A DNA stretch of 64,000 bases from an uncultured Chitinophagaceae bacterium (GTDB taxonomy: Bacteria; Bacteroidota; Bacteroidia; Chitinophagales; Chitinophagaceae). Below are positions 1 to 8,282 of the stretch, one piece after another. The translations under genes were made by a program, and so were the position numbers. Within the stretch, counting starts at the first letter, position 1; each line of letters opens with the position of its first letter. The DNA is taken from the NCBI GenBank assembly GCA_937958995.1, contig CALGAP010000010.1, positions 426,506 to 490,505 on the forward strand. The letters run 5' to 3'. Below the pieces are notes generated by a model. It was not told the origin of the DNA. It ran no database searches and was given only the letters and a program-made list of their open reading frames with translations.

Positions 1-107
1 TCCAGGCTCGGTTCACCAATAGTCTTCAACATCTGCCTGGTTTCTGATTCATTGGGTCCGATATGACGGCGAGTAAACTCGCTGCTTTGCTGTTCGAAAA
101 GATTCAT
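1..107 (-). CDS. gcvP: Glycine dehydrogenase (decarboxylating), N-terminal fragment
   Basis: Partial gene running off the left edge; only the first 35 or so codons are present, starting at the ATG at 107. The peptide contains FTRRHIGPNESE and a following MLKTIGEPSL stretch, which is the characteristic N-terminus of the P protein of the glycine cleavage system, a PLP enzyme that decarboxylates glycine and passes the aminomethyl group to lipoylated GcvH. The catalytic lysine region lies outside the window. A promoter-like TAACTTTG lies about 45 bases upstream. The family call rests on a short but distinctive segment. Confidence 0.82.
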   Translation of the reverse strand, partial: MNLFEQQSSEFTRRHIGPNESETRQMLKTIGEPSL

Positions 108-151
108 AAAGCCCTAAGGGATTTGTAGTTTTTGTTTATGGAAAAGATGCG

Positions 152-159
152 CAAAGTTA
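152..159 (-). promoter_or_regulatory. Candidate -7 element for gcvP
   Basis: On the minus strand this reads TAACTTTG, matching the Bacteroidota -7 consensus TAnnTTTG. No good -33 TTTG is visible at the right distance. It would give a leader of roughly 40 bases for gcvP. Confidence 0.4.
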
Positions 160-229
160 GCCTAAAACAGCCGAACTAACAGGTGTTTGGGAGATTGGTG
201 GATTTATTGGGGAAAAAGGATTGGGAATT

Positions 230-1057
230 ATGCGTTTAAGTCTTAATTTCAACACCCACATGAACCCCGGCAACTGCTTAAATTGTGGCAACTCACTTTT
301 GCAAGGCCAGAAGTATTGTCCCCAGTGCGGACAAAAGGCCGATACACACCGCATCTCCCTGCACGAAATCATGCACGATGCCCTTCACTACATTACACAT
401 GCCGATAAAGGTATTTTTCACCTGATCAAACAGCTGGCTAAGCGACCCGGCATTGTGGCCAGAGAGTATATCGATGGACGGAGAAAGACTTATTTCAAAC
501 CACTCAATTTCCTTTTAATAGTGGCGGGCATTGTGGTGTTTATGACAAATGCGCTGCATAAAGACTATCCGCGTCCGACAAGCAGCCGCAGCACTACGCA
601 GGCTGAGCGGCCGGCGCCACCGACGGCTGCACAACTGGCCATGTATGAGCGGGCACAAAAAGCGAGCAAGTTTACTTCCAAATATTCCAACGTCATCAAC
701 CTGTTAGCAACACCGGTTTTTGCAGCTTTTATCTGGCTGTTTTATTACCGGGGGCGCTACAACTATATCGAGCACCTGGTAGCCAACATGTACTTTGTTC
801 CATTCATTATGTTGGCTTACGCGTTCATTGTGGTGCCGGTGCATTGGTTCACCTCATCGTACAGTATGTTCATGGCGGTGTTGTACGCGTTCTTTGCGTT
901 TGAAATTATTTACCGCGGGTTGGCGTATTACCAGTTTATGGGAAAAAAAGGAGCGTGGCCGCTTATCAAAGCGCTGGGCGTTTCGGCTATCGCCTCAGGT
1001 GTCTGGATTACGTTCACTTCGGGATTGATACGTTACTACATCCGGCATGGGTTCTGA
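230..1057 (+). CDS. DUF3667 domain-containing membrane protein
   Basis: A 275-residue protein with an N-terminal zinc ribbon (CLNC at about 16-19 and CPQC at 30-33) followed by a conserved HEIMHDALHYITHADKG segment, then about five hydrophobic segments (roughly 92-110, 150-170, 185-210, 215-235, 250-270). This is the layout of the Bacteroidota family DUF3667; function unknown. I chose the ATG at 230 because a purine-rich GGAAAAAGGA lies 10 bases upstream; a TTG at 221 and an ATG at 260 are alternatives. Its last 63 bases overlap the 3' end of the convergent hydroxylase gene. Confidence 0.8.
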   Translation: MRLSLNFNTHMNPGNCLNCGNSLLQGQKYCPQCGQKADTHRISLHEIMHDALHYITHADKGIFHLIKQLAKRPGIVAREYIDGRRKTYFKPLNFLLIVAGIVVFMTNALHKDYPRPTSSRSTTQAERPAPPTAAQLAMYERAQKASKFTSKYSNVINLLATPVFAAFIWLFYYRGRYNYIEHLVANMYFVPFIMLAYAFIVVPVHWFTSSYSMFMAVLYAFFAFEIIYRGLAYYQFMGKKGAWPLIKALGVSAIASGVWITFTSGLIRYYIRHGF

Positions 1058-1948
1058 TATGCCTTCTTCCAAAGCCCGCAATTCCTCGCTGGTCATGCGG
1101 CTGCCGTCGTGGCTCCATCCCGGAGGACCGAACACGTAATTCCATTTTTCTTTCCAGCCAATGTCTTTCCGGCTGAGATCTTTCAGAATGCTGCTCCATT
1201 CATGAAATACGATAGTGGTTGGCGTTTCTTTTTCCAGGGGTTTGGTAAGTCCGTATTTGATGGGCTGGTAGGCTTCTTCAGGCAACTCGGGCTGAAACGT
1301 TCCAAACAATTTATCCCAGATGATCAAGAACATGCCCATGTTTTTGTCGAGGTACTTCGCATTCGACGCATGATGCACGCGATGATGCGATGGAGTGACG
1401 AGTATATACTCCAGCCAACCCATTTTGTTGATTATCTCTGTATGCACAAATATGCCCCATATCTGCGTGGCAGAATATATAAATACAATATCAAGCGGGT
1501 GAAAACCCATTAATGCCAGCGGTATGAAATAAATGAACCGATATAGCGGCTGAAACACTGATGACCGGAAGCCTACTGTGAAGTTCATATATTCCGAGCT
1601 GTGATGCGTTACATGTACCGCCCAGAACAACCTGATCTCGTGATCAAAACGGTGCAGCCAGTAATACAGGAAATCTTCCAGTATCACCAGCATAAACCAA
1701 TACACCACCACATGACTAAAAGAAAATATCTGGTGCCTGTAGAAATAATCCAGTATTACCAGGTAAGTCCCTCTGAAGAGCAGATCGATCGCGCTGTTGA
1801 GCAGCATCAGGTACAGGTTCGCAGCCGTGTCTTTCCAGCTATACACCTTACGATGCCTGTAATTACTCAACAACAACTCAACGCCAATAATGATGACATA
1901 CAACGGCGTACTAACCAGGAGAAGAATTTGTTCTTTCAGCGAATCCAT
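995..1948 (-). CDS. Sterol desaturase / fatty acid hydroxylase family protein (AGMO-like), copy 1
   Basis: A 317-residue integral membrane di-iron enzyme of the fatty acid hydroxylase superfamily. Three histidine clusters are visible: HRFDH (99-103), HVTHH (112-116) and HHRVHH (188-193), with a further conserved H169. The context around them (WAVHVTHHSSE, TPSHHRVHHASN, IWDKLFGTFQPE) resembles alkylglycerol monooxygenase-like members more than plant or fungal desaturases. Hydrophobic segments near 10-28, 45-75 and 80-98 fit a membrane enzyme. The substrate cannot be told from sequence. A paralogue lies directly upstream, separated by a palindromic repeat. The 3' end overlaps the convergent DUF3667 gene by 63 bases. 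Confidence 0.88.
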   Translation of the reverse strand: MDSLKEQILLLVSTPLYVIIIGVELLLSNYRHRKVYSWKDTAANLYLMLLNSAIDLLFRGTYLVILDYFYRHQIFSFSHVVVYWFMLVILEDFLYYWLHRFDHEIRLFWAVHVTHHSSEYMNFTVGFRSSVFQPLYRFIYFIPLALMGFHPLDIVFIYSATQIWGIFVHTEIINKMGWLEYILVTPSHHRVHHASNAKYLDKNMGMFLIIWDKLFGTFQPELPEEAYQPIKYGLTKPLEKETPTTIVFHEWSSILKDLSRKDIGWKEKWNYVFGPPGWSHDGSRMTSEELRALEEGISEPMPDVVTYQSRSERNPDT

Positions 1949-1958
1949 GGCGAAGATT

Positions 1959-2050
1959 GAAGATTGAACAGGGAAGGTTGAAGTAAGAATGTTGAAGTGA
2001 ATTTACTTCAAGATTCATATTCAACCTTCCTTGGTCCGTGTTCAATCTTC
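1959..2050. repeat. Imperfect palindromic repeat (TTGAA-type family), copy 1
   Basis: Left arm from 1959 (GAAGATTGAACA, then GGGAAGGTTGAA) and right arm ending at 2050, whose reverse complement begins GAAGATTGAACACGGACC. The arms align with a 5-base insertion in the right arm and a few mismatches. The right arm encodes the last 13 residues of the hydroxylase gene ending at 2008. It shares the word GAACAGGGAA with the repeat near 10590. Confidence 0.75.
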
Positions 2051-2955
2051 AAATGTAGTTCTTTTTCGCGAAGTCTTTCTGCCAGCCGGAGTTGTTCGCT
2101 CGTCATCCGTTCGCCGTTATGGCTCCAGCCCGGAGGGCCGAAGAGATACATGAATTTTTCTTTGAAACTGAGGTGGGGGCGGCGCAGGTCCTGCCAGATA
2201 TTGCGCCATTCGTGGAAGATGATGCTGGTAAGTTTGTCGTCGTCCAGGCCGGTGGTGGTACCGTAGCGAATGGGCTGGTATTCTTCCGGGTCGAGTTCGG
2301 GCTGAAAGGTGCCGAAGAGTTTATCCCAGATAATGAAAACGGTGCCCATGTTCTTATCGAGATACAATGCGTTGGAAGCATGGTGCACGCGATGGTGCGA
2401 AGGCGTAACAAAAATATATTCCATCCATCCCAGCTTGTGTATTCTTTCGGTGTGCGTGAGGATAGCCCATACCTGGCAAATAGAATACATGAAAAAAATA
2501 TCTATGGGCGCAAAACCGATGATGGTGATGGGTATAAAAAATATAAAACTGTAAAAAGGTTCCAGTACTCCCGAACGGAAGCCGACGCTGAAATTAAAAT
2601 GCCTGGAAGAGTGATGATTCACGTGCACGGCCCAGAAAAAACGGCACATATGTCCTACGCGATGCAGCCAGTAGTGCATGAAATCAACCAGCAACAAAAG
2701 ACTGATCCAGTACACCGCTGAGCGTGAGAGATCGAGCACACCGAATTGAAAAAAGAAAGTGAGTATCACCAGGCTCACGCCGCGCATCACCAGGTCGGAA
2801 GCGCCGGTGAGTAGGCTGAGACAAAAATTATGAACCGTATCTTTCAGCGAATAGGCTTTCACGCCGTGCAGGTGACTGGCGAGCATTTCAGCACCGATAA
2901 TGATCACATATAATGGCGTGCTAAGTACAAATATTTGTTCCTGGAGAGAGTTCAT
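2008..2955 (-). CDS. Sterol desaturase / fatty acid hydroxylase family protein (AGMO-like), copy 2
   Basis: A 315-residue paralogue of the next gene downstream, with the same order of motifs: HRVGH (about 98-102), HVNHH (111-115) and HHRVHH (about 187-192), plus WAVHVNHHSS and IWDKLFGTFQPE. I place the start at the ATG at 2955 because MNSLQEQ then aligns with MDSLKEQ of copy 1; an ATG two codons upstream (2961) is also possible. The C-terminal tail (KIEHGPRKVEYES) is encoded by the arm of a palindromic repeat, so it is not family-conserved. Likely an integral membrane di-iron monooxygenase acting on a lipid; substrate unknown. Confidence 0.87.
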   Translation of the reverse strand: MNSLQEQIFVLSTPLYVIIIGAEMLASHLHGVKAYSLKDTVHNFCLSLLTGASDLVMRGVSLVILTFFFQFGVLDLSRSAVYWISLLLLVDFMHYWLHRVGHMCRFFWAVHVNHHSSRHFNFSVGFRSGVLEPFYSFIFFIPITIIGFAPIDIFFMYSICQVWAILTHTERIHKLGWMEYIFVTPSHHRVHHASNALYLDKNMGTVFIIWDKLFGTFQPELDPEEYQPIRYGTTTGLDDDKLTSIIFHEWRNIWQDLRRPHLSFKEKFMYLFGPPGWSHNGERMTSEQLRLAERLREKELHLKIEHGPRKVEYES

Positions 2956-3094
2956 ACGCATTCGCCAAATAAATTTTCAAAAACCACACCATGCACCTAT
3001 TAGATATTCTAACTTGCAGATGGTTACATATTTTTAAAGTAAACGCGTATACCCAGTTCACCTTAGGTTAAAGGGTCATTTTAATTAGCTTTTA

Positions 3095-3586
3095 ATGGTG
3101 CAATTTCTTGAAGAAGAAAAAAACTGGCAGAAAAAGTCGGCTGACCATCAGAAACAATACAAACATTTTCTGAAGACGGCCGACAAAAACAGACTGTTGA
3201 ATAAATTACCCGATCTGCACCAGCAAGCTTTCAGTAAGATCAACTGCCTGCAATGTGCGGCCTGCTGCCGTAATTATTCACCGCGATTCAAAACGCCTGA
3301 TATCAAACGGATCAGCAAACACCTGAAGATGAAAGAAGGTGTCTTTATCGAAACTTACCTGCGACTGGATGAAGAGGGCGATTACGTGGTGAAATCCACA
3401 CCCTGCCCGTTCCTGGGCGCCGACAATTTTTGCAGCATTTACGATGTGCGTCCTTCCGACTGCCACCGGTTTCCCTATACCGACGAGGATGTGATCTATA
3501 AGCGTCCTGCCATTACCCTGAAAAATTCCACTTTCTGCCCGGCAGTCTACTATGTATTGGAAAGACTGCTCGACAACACTCATTAG
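3095..3586 (+). CDS. YkgJ family cysteine cluster protein
   Basis: A 163-residue soluble protein with the arrangement C51, C54, C57, C58 (CLQCAACC), then C104 in STPCPFL, C113 in NFCSIYDVRP and C123 in SDCHRFP. This is the YkgJ/UPF0153 cysteine-cluster family (CxxCxxCC ... CPFL ... C.IY..RP..CR.FP), presumed to bind zinc or an iron-sulfur cluster. The biochemical role is not established. It stands alone, about 107 bases upstream of the antiporter gene on the same strand. Confidence 0.85.
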   Translation: MVQFLEEEKNWQKKSADHQKQYKHFLKTADKNRLLNKLPDLHQQAFSKINCLQCAACCRNYSPRFKTPDIKRISKHLKMKEGVFIETYLRLDEEGDYVVKSTPCPFLGADNFCSIYDVRPSDCHRFPYTDEDVIYKRPAITLKNSTFCPAVYYVLERLLDNTH

Positions 3587-3692
3587 AAAAAATAAAATTT
3601 GAACACCGACGCCTAGAACGCGTTTTTTTCCTTATGTTTCAGTTGATGGGCGACTTGTTTTTGGGCGCTCCACCTTAAAAATCCAACATTGA

Positions 3693-5918
3693 ATGTCGAC
3701 ATTACCCGTTCTGATCAAAGACCTGGCATATTTGCTCGGGATTGCCGGCGTAACTACGCTGCTGTTTAAGCTTTTGAAGCAGCCGGTGGTCTTGGGGTAT
3801 ATCCTGGCGGGGCTGCTGGTCGGGCCTTATTTCGACCTGCTGCCTACGGTGGTTGACAAGCACGGGGTGGAGATCTGGGCACAGATCGGCGTGATATTCC
3901 TGCTCTTCAGCCTGGGTCTTGAGTTCAGCTTTAAGAAGCTGGTGAAGGTGGGGGGTATGGCCGGGGTGACCGGCATCTTCGAAATCGCCTGCATGATCGG
4001 GCTGGGCTACCTGACCGGCCGGCTGCTGGGCTGGCCCATGATGGACTGCATTTTCCTGGGTGGCATCATCGCTATTTCTTCCACTACCATTATCATCAGG
4101 GCCTTTGACGAACTGGGCGTGAAATCACAAAAGTTCGCGGGTGTGGTGATGGGTGTGCTTATTGTAGAAGACCTGGTAGCGGTATTGCTGATGGTATTGC
4201 TCTCCACGCTGGCGGTGAGCCAGCAGTTTGAAGGCGGGCAAATGCTCGAGTCTGTTCTGAAATTATTATTCTTCCTGGTGCTCTGGTTTATCTCCGGCAT
4301 TTTTCTCATTCCCTCATTGCTGAAATGGTGCCGCCGGCTGCTCAATGATGAGACTATGCTGGTTATCTCCATCAGCCTTTGCCTGGTGATGGTGGTGCTG
4401 GCTACCTTTGCCGGATTTTCTGCACCGCTGGGGGCTTTTATCATGGGCTCCATATTGGCTGAGACCACCCAGGCTGAACGAATCGAAAAACTGGTTGATT
4501 CGGTAAAACATCTTTTCGGCGCGGTATTTTTCGTGTCTGTCGGTATGCTGATCGATCCGCAGGTGCTGGTTGATTATTGCATACCCGTCATCATCATTAC
4601 GCTGGTGGTTGTTTTCGGTAAAACGCTGAACGTAACGCTCGGCGCTTTGATTTCGGGTCAGCCGCTGAAGCAATCGCTGCAGGCGGGCATGAGTATGTCG
4701 CAGATCGGCGAGTTCTCCTTCATTATCGCTTCATTGGGATTATCATTGAATGTAACGGGCAGTTACCTCTATCCCATAGCAGTAGGAGTATCGGTAATCA
4801 CTACTTTCAGCACACCGTATATGATGCGGCTTTCGGGGCCGCTTCACCGCGTGCTGGAGAGGAAACTGCCAATCCGCTGGCGTATGGCTATCAACCGTTA
4901 CAGCACGGGCGCGCAAACCATACAGGCAGAAAGCGACTGGAAGATTGTTCTTCGGTCATACCTCATGGTTATGATCACCAACTCGGTGATCGTGGTAGCC
5001 CTCATCATTCTTTCATCTAATTTCTTACTGCCTTTTATTGAAGAATACGTGATGGGCGGTGTATGGCCGGGCATTGTTACCTCGCTGATCACGCTGGTGG
5101 CATCGGCGCCGTTCTTATGGGCGTTGGCTATGCGCAAAATGCATACGCTGGCCTATACCAATCTCTGGCTCGATAAAAAGTACAACCGCGGACCGCTGGT
5201 GATGCTCGAAGTGATACGCAACCTGCTGCTGGTGGCCTTGGTGGGCTTTATGGTCGACAGGCTGGTGAGCGCGGCCATAGCCGTACTGGCGGTGATACCG
5301 GTTACCCTGATTGTGCTGGTGGTGTTTTCTCACCGGTTGCAGAAATTTTACTCGCGTCTCGAAAAACGTTTTATGTCGAACCTGCGCGAGCGCGAAATTT
5401 TCCGCGCGCGTGGCAGCGGTGATCTCTCGCCCTGGGATGCCCACCTGGCATATTTCGTAATACCGCCCGATTCCCATTTTATTGGTAAAACCCTTGAGGA
5501 CCTGGCGTGGAGAGAAAAATACGGGGTGAATATTGCCTCCATCGAGCGGGGTAAAAGAACCTTCTATGCACCTTCGCGCATGGACATGATCCATCCGTTT
5601 GACCGCATTGCCGTTATAGGCACCGATATACAACTGGAAGAGTTTCGCAGCATCATCGAATCAACCACTACGCCCGCCGAAGCCGATGGCAAATACGACG
5701 TGACCCTCAGTAAAATAATCGTTGACAATCACACCGGTCTACGCGGCAAGACCATCCGCCAGTCTGGTATCCGCGAAATGACCAACGGTCTCGTCGTCGG
5801 CATCGAACGTAACGGCCAGCGCATCCTCAATCCCGACGGCAACACCGTGTTTGAGTGGGATGATGTGGTATGGATTGTGGGGGACGGGAAGAAGATACAG
5901 CAGTTGGTGAAAGAGTGA
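3693..5918 (+). CDS. CPA2-family cation:proton antiporter with two C-terminal RCK_C (TrkA-C) domains
   Basis: A 741-residue membrane protein. Residues from about 8 to 385 form a KefB/CPA2-type Na+/H+ exchanger domain: many hydrophobic segments, and the conserved stretches GYILAGLLVGP, LGLEFSFKKL, GGIIAISSTTIIIRAFDELG and FVSVGMLID. A second group of membrane segments lies around 425-565. The C-terminus has two regulatory TrkA-C-like domains (about 585-655 with GKTLEDLAWREKYGVNI, and 670-741 with GKTIRQSGIREMTNGLVVGI). No nucleotide-binding TrkA-N (GxGxxG) domain is visible between them, unlike KefB/KefC. It probably exchanges K+ or Na+ for protons at the inner membrane; the ion is not predictable. 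Confidence 0.88.
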   Translation: MSTLPVLIKDLAYLLGIAGVTTLLFKLLKQPVVLGYILAGLLVGPYFDLLPTVVDKHGVEIWAQIGVIFLLFSLGLEFSFKKLVKVGGMAGVTGIFEIACMIGLGYLTGRLLGWPMMDCIFLGGIIAISSTTIIIRAFDELGVKSQKFAGVVMGVLIVEDLVAVLLMVLLSTLAVSQQFEGGQMLESVLKLLFFLVLWFISGIFLIPSLLKWCRRLLNDETMLVISISLCLVMVVLATFAGFSAPLGAFIMGSILAETTQAERIEKLVDSVKHLFGAVFFVSVGMLIDPQVLVDYCIPVIIITLVVVFGKTLNVTLGALISGQPLKQSLQAGMSMSQIGEFSFIIASLGLSLNVTGSYLYPIAVGVSVITTFSTPYMMRLSGPLHRVLERKLPIRWRMAINRYSTGAQTIQAESDWKIVLRSYLMVMITNSVIVVALIILSSNFLLPFIEEYVMGGVWPGIVTSLITLVASAPFLWALAMRKMHTLAYTNLWLDKKYNRGPLVMLEVIRNLLLVALVGFMVDRLVSAAIAVLAVIPVTLIVLVVFSHRLQKFYSRLEKRFMSNLREREIFRARGSGDLSPWDAHLAYFVIPPDSHFIGKTLEDLAWREKYGVNIASIERGKRTFYAPSRMDMIHPFDRIAVIGTDIQLEEFRSIIESTTTPAEADGKYDVTLSKIIVDNHTGLRGKTIRQSGIREMTNGLVVGIERNGQRILNPDGNTVFEWDDVVWIVGDGKKIQQLVKE

Positions 5919-5927
5919 TGGCAGTTG

Positions 5928-5956
5928 AATATTGAATTTGAATTTGAGTGTGAATG
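5928..5956. repeat. Half copy of the TTGAATTTGAA repeat family
   Basis: Just after the antiporter stop codon the sequence TTGAATATTGAATTTGAATT followed by TGAGTGTGAAT matches one arm of the repeats at 10578 and 59869. No opposite arm is visible nearby. The rest of the intergenic stretch to 6182 holds nothing I can recognise. Confidence 0.6.
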
Positions 5957-6182
5957 GCAGTCACCAGCCGGGCTTGGGGTATGTGCAGGTTCAACAATGA
6001 AGCTGCGCGGGGTCCCATTCTTTCGAAGGGTTCGGATTTTTTTCAGGTAAATACACAGGAAAAGGCATCTGTTCGCGACGGTGGTAACTGCCAGGCGAAT
6101 AAGAAGTGGAATCTGACGATAAATATACGTACAACAGGTTTTTGCAGCGCTGGTTATGTGACGAATTACATCAACGGTATTT

Positions 6183-7427
6183 TCAATACTGAAACTTTCT
6201 CAGTGCAGGTGCTTTGAACCAGGTGCTAATGGCTACTGCCAGCGTCATGGCACCGCCAAACAATACGCTGGGCACCAACCCCATGAGGCGTGCGGCAATA
6301 CCACTCTCAACCTGCCCGATTTCATTGGAGGAATAAATGAACATGGAGTTCACCGAAGCCACGCGTCCGCGCATATCATCGGGGGTTTTTAATTGCAGGA
6401 TAGTACCGCGAATTACCACGCTGATGCCATCCAGGATGCCGCTGGTTAACAGCGCCAGGAAGGACAGCCAGAATACCTTCGACAAGCCAAAAGTGATGAT
6501 GCTGAGTCCAAAGCCCGCCACCACAAACAATAGTATCCTTCCCTGGTTGCGGCGCAGCGGGAAATAGGCGAGGAGGGATATGCTGATCATCGAACCGATA
6601 TCGGCGGCTGCATTCAGCCAGCCAAATGCAATAGGACTTACATGCAGTATGTGCATCGTAAAGAATGGAATCATCACCACCACGCCGCCAAACAATACCG
6701 CAAACATATCCAGCGCCAGCGCGCCGAGCAGCTCTTTGGTTCTGTACACGTGTCGCAAACCTTCTTTCACGCTTTCCCAGGCTTTCTGATGCAGATCGGA
6801 ATGCAGTACCGGTTTGCGCTCGATATTCCACATGCAGACAGCCGCTATCAACAGGTAAGAAATCACTACGATGAAGGCACCTGTATAACCCGCATACACA
6901 ATCAAAAAACCCGCAGTGGCATGCCCCACCACTGAAGCGGTAAGGAAAGTGCCTGTACTCATTGGCACGGCCAGGTGCAATACGTGCTTGGGAACCAGTT
7001 GCGCGATGATGGCAGTGGAGGTGGGACCCGAGAAAGAGCGGATTACGCCCGTGCAAAACACAAAGCCATACATACAGTATTGTACCAGGTTTTTGCCCGC
7101 GTTCTGCTCTACCGAGGGCAGATTCACGATCAACAGACCTACAGCGCAACAAACATATAAGAGAATGGTACGCAGCAGCAGCGTGCGTTTATCGCTTCTG
7201 TCGATTACATGACCACTATACAATGCGAGGGATATGGCAGGAACCGCTTCAGACAAACCCAGAAAAGCTACCAGCAGCGGATCGTCGGTGAGCTTAGCCA
7301 TTTTAAAAAGCACTATCGCGCCCATCATGCGCACCGCCATAATGAAAAAGAATCGCTGTATAATGTACAACCTGAACTCTGGTATCTTAATAGTATCGAT
7401 TGGACGAATAATACGCTCTTTTGACAT
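6183..7427 (-). CDS. MFS transporter
   Basis: A 414-residue major facilitator superfamily protein with about twelve hydrophobic segments. The loop between segments 2 and 3 has the family signature in the form SGHVIDRSDKRTLLL (about 71-85), and the second half has the matching FPLRRNQGRILL. It resembles EntS-like or multidrug-type exporters with a linker between the two halves around residues 195-225. Substrate unknown. The ATG at 7427 is preceded by AGGAG four bases upstream and by a TACTTTTG promoter about 30 bases upstream. Monocistronic by the look of the flanks. Confidence 0.85.
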   Translation of the reverse strand: MSKERIIRPIDTIKIPEFRLYIIQRFFFIMAVRMMGAIVLFKMAKLTDDPLLVAFLGLSEAVPAISLALYSGHVIDRSDKRTLLLRTILLYVCCAVGLLIVNLPSVEQNAGKNLVQYCMYGFVFCTGVIRSFSGPTSTAIIAQLVPKHVLHLAVPMSTGTFLTASVVGHATAGFLIVYAGYTGAFIVVISYLLIAAVCMWNIERKPVLHSDLHQKAWESVKEGLRHVYRTKELLGALALDMFAVLFGGVVVMIPFFTMHILHVSPIAFGWLNAAADIGSMISISLLAYFPLRRNQGRILLFVVAGFGLSIITFGLSKVFWLSFLALLTSGILDGISVVIRGTILQLKTPDDMRGRVASVNSMFIYSSNEIGQVESGIAARLMGLVPSVLFGGAMTLAVAISTWFKAPALRKFQY

Positions 7428-7456
7428 TCACTCCTGCCTGTTTAAGCTCTGAAGTG

Positions 7457-7489
7457 CAAAAGTATTGCTTAATCGCCAAATGCATTAAA
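7457..7489 (-). promoter_or_regulatory. Promoter of the MFS gene
   Basis: On the minus strand a -33-like TTTA (7486-7489) is followed after 21 bases by TACTTTTG (7457-7464), a full match to TAnnTTTG. Predicted leader about 25 bases, carrying an AGGAG ribosome-binding site. Confidence 0.55.
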
Positions 7490-7508
7490 GTGTGTTCTCT
7501 ATAGTTAC

Positions 7509-8141
7509 TTACGGCAGGGTAAAATAGTGCTGGTCGTTTTCATAATCTTTTTCCAGCGCGTCGGTAATGACCTGCAGGTGTTTTTCGTTGCCTAAAAAGT
7601 CTGCATTGGTAGCGTCAATAAACAAGGTTTTGATATTGTGCTGCTTGATGTAGTGCGTATAGGTTTGCTGTATGTTGAAAAGATATTCGTCTTTGATACC
7701 TTGCTCGTAAGGACGATTTCTTTTCCTGATATTCTGTTGCAGTTTCTGCACCGGCGCATGCAGGTAGATCAGAATATCAGGTTGCACCAGTTGCTGGTAA
7801 ATGATCTCGAATAATTTTTGATACAACCTGAACTCAGCCTCCGGCAAATTGACTTTCGCAAACAAGAGGCATTTTATGAAAAGGTAATCGGTGATGGTGA
7901 CGCTCTGAAACAGATCCTTGGTATGCACCAGTTCTTTTAACTGCTTATACCGCTCGGCCATAAAGAAGAGCTCCAGCGGAAAAGCATACTGTTCCGGGTT
8001 CTCATAAAATTTCGACAAAAAGGGGTTATCAGCAAACTCTTCCAGTATGAGGCGCGCATTATACTTTTTGGCCAGCAAGTGGGCCAGGGTGGTTTTTCCC
8101 GCGCCTATATTGCCTTCGATCGCTATAAAATGGTAATTCAT
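7509..8141 (-). CDS. Deoxynucleoside kinase
   Basis: A 210-residue P-loop kinase of the dNK family (thymidine kinase 2 / deoxyadenosine-deoxyguanosine kinase type). It begins MNYHFIAIEGNIGAGKTT, with Walker A at residues 10-17, followed by LILEEFADNPFL, whose Glu is in the position of the catalytic base in this family. The lid region has the arginine cluster IRKRNRPYEQ around 138-147. It phosphorylates deoxynucleosides for salvage in the cytoplasm. A -7-like TAACTTGA is at 8157-8164 (minus). Base specificity is not predictable. Confidence 0.9.
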   Translation of the reverse strand: MNYHFIAIEGNIGAGKTTLAHLLAKKYNARLILEEFADNPFLSKFYENPEQYAFPLELFFMAERYKQLKELVHTKDLFQSVTITDYLFIKCLLFAKVNLPEAEFRLYQKLFEIIYQQLVQPDILIYLHAPVQKLQQNIRKRNRPYEQGIKDEYLFNIQQTYTHYIKQHNIKTLFIDATNADFLGNEKHLQVITDALEKDYENDQHYFTLP

Positions 8142-8282
8142 TTCAGTATCAGGGCGTCAAGTTAGGGGAAATGCGCGTATCCGTAGAAGGGTGGGAAAGT
8201 TATGTGGAAAAAAATAAATATTCGACGAAGGGCTGGCGCGATCAATTACGAGCGGGTGATTTTTCACGCATTTAAATACAAT

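Noticed and set aside
3610..3632. Weak hairpin (ACGC/GCGT) with T-run after the YkgJ-type gene
   Set aside because: Only a 4-bp stem; not enough to call a terminator even though seven T follow.
5954..6217. Open frame of 87 codons after the antiporter gene
   Set aside because: It overlaps the repeat fragment, has no recognisable domain, a skewed composition, and runs into the 3' end of the MFS gene on the other strand.
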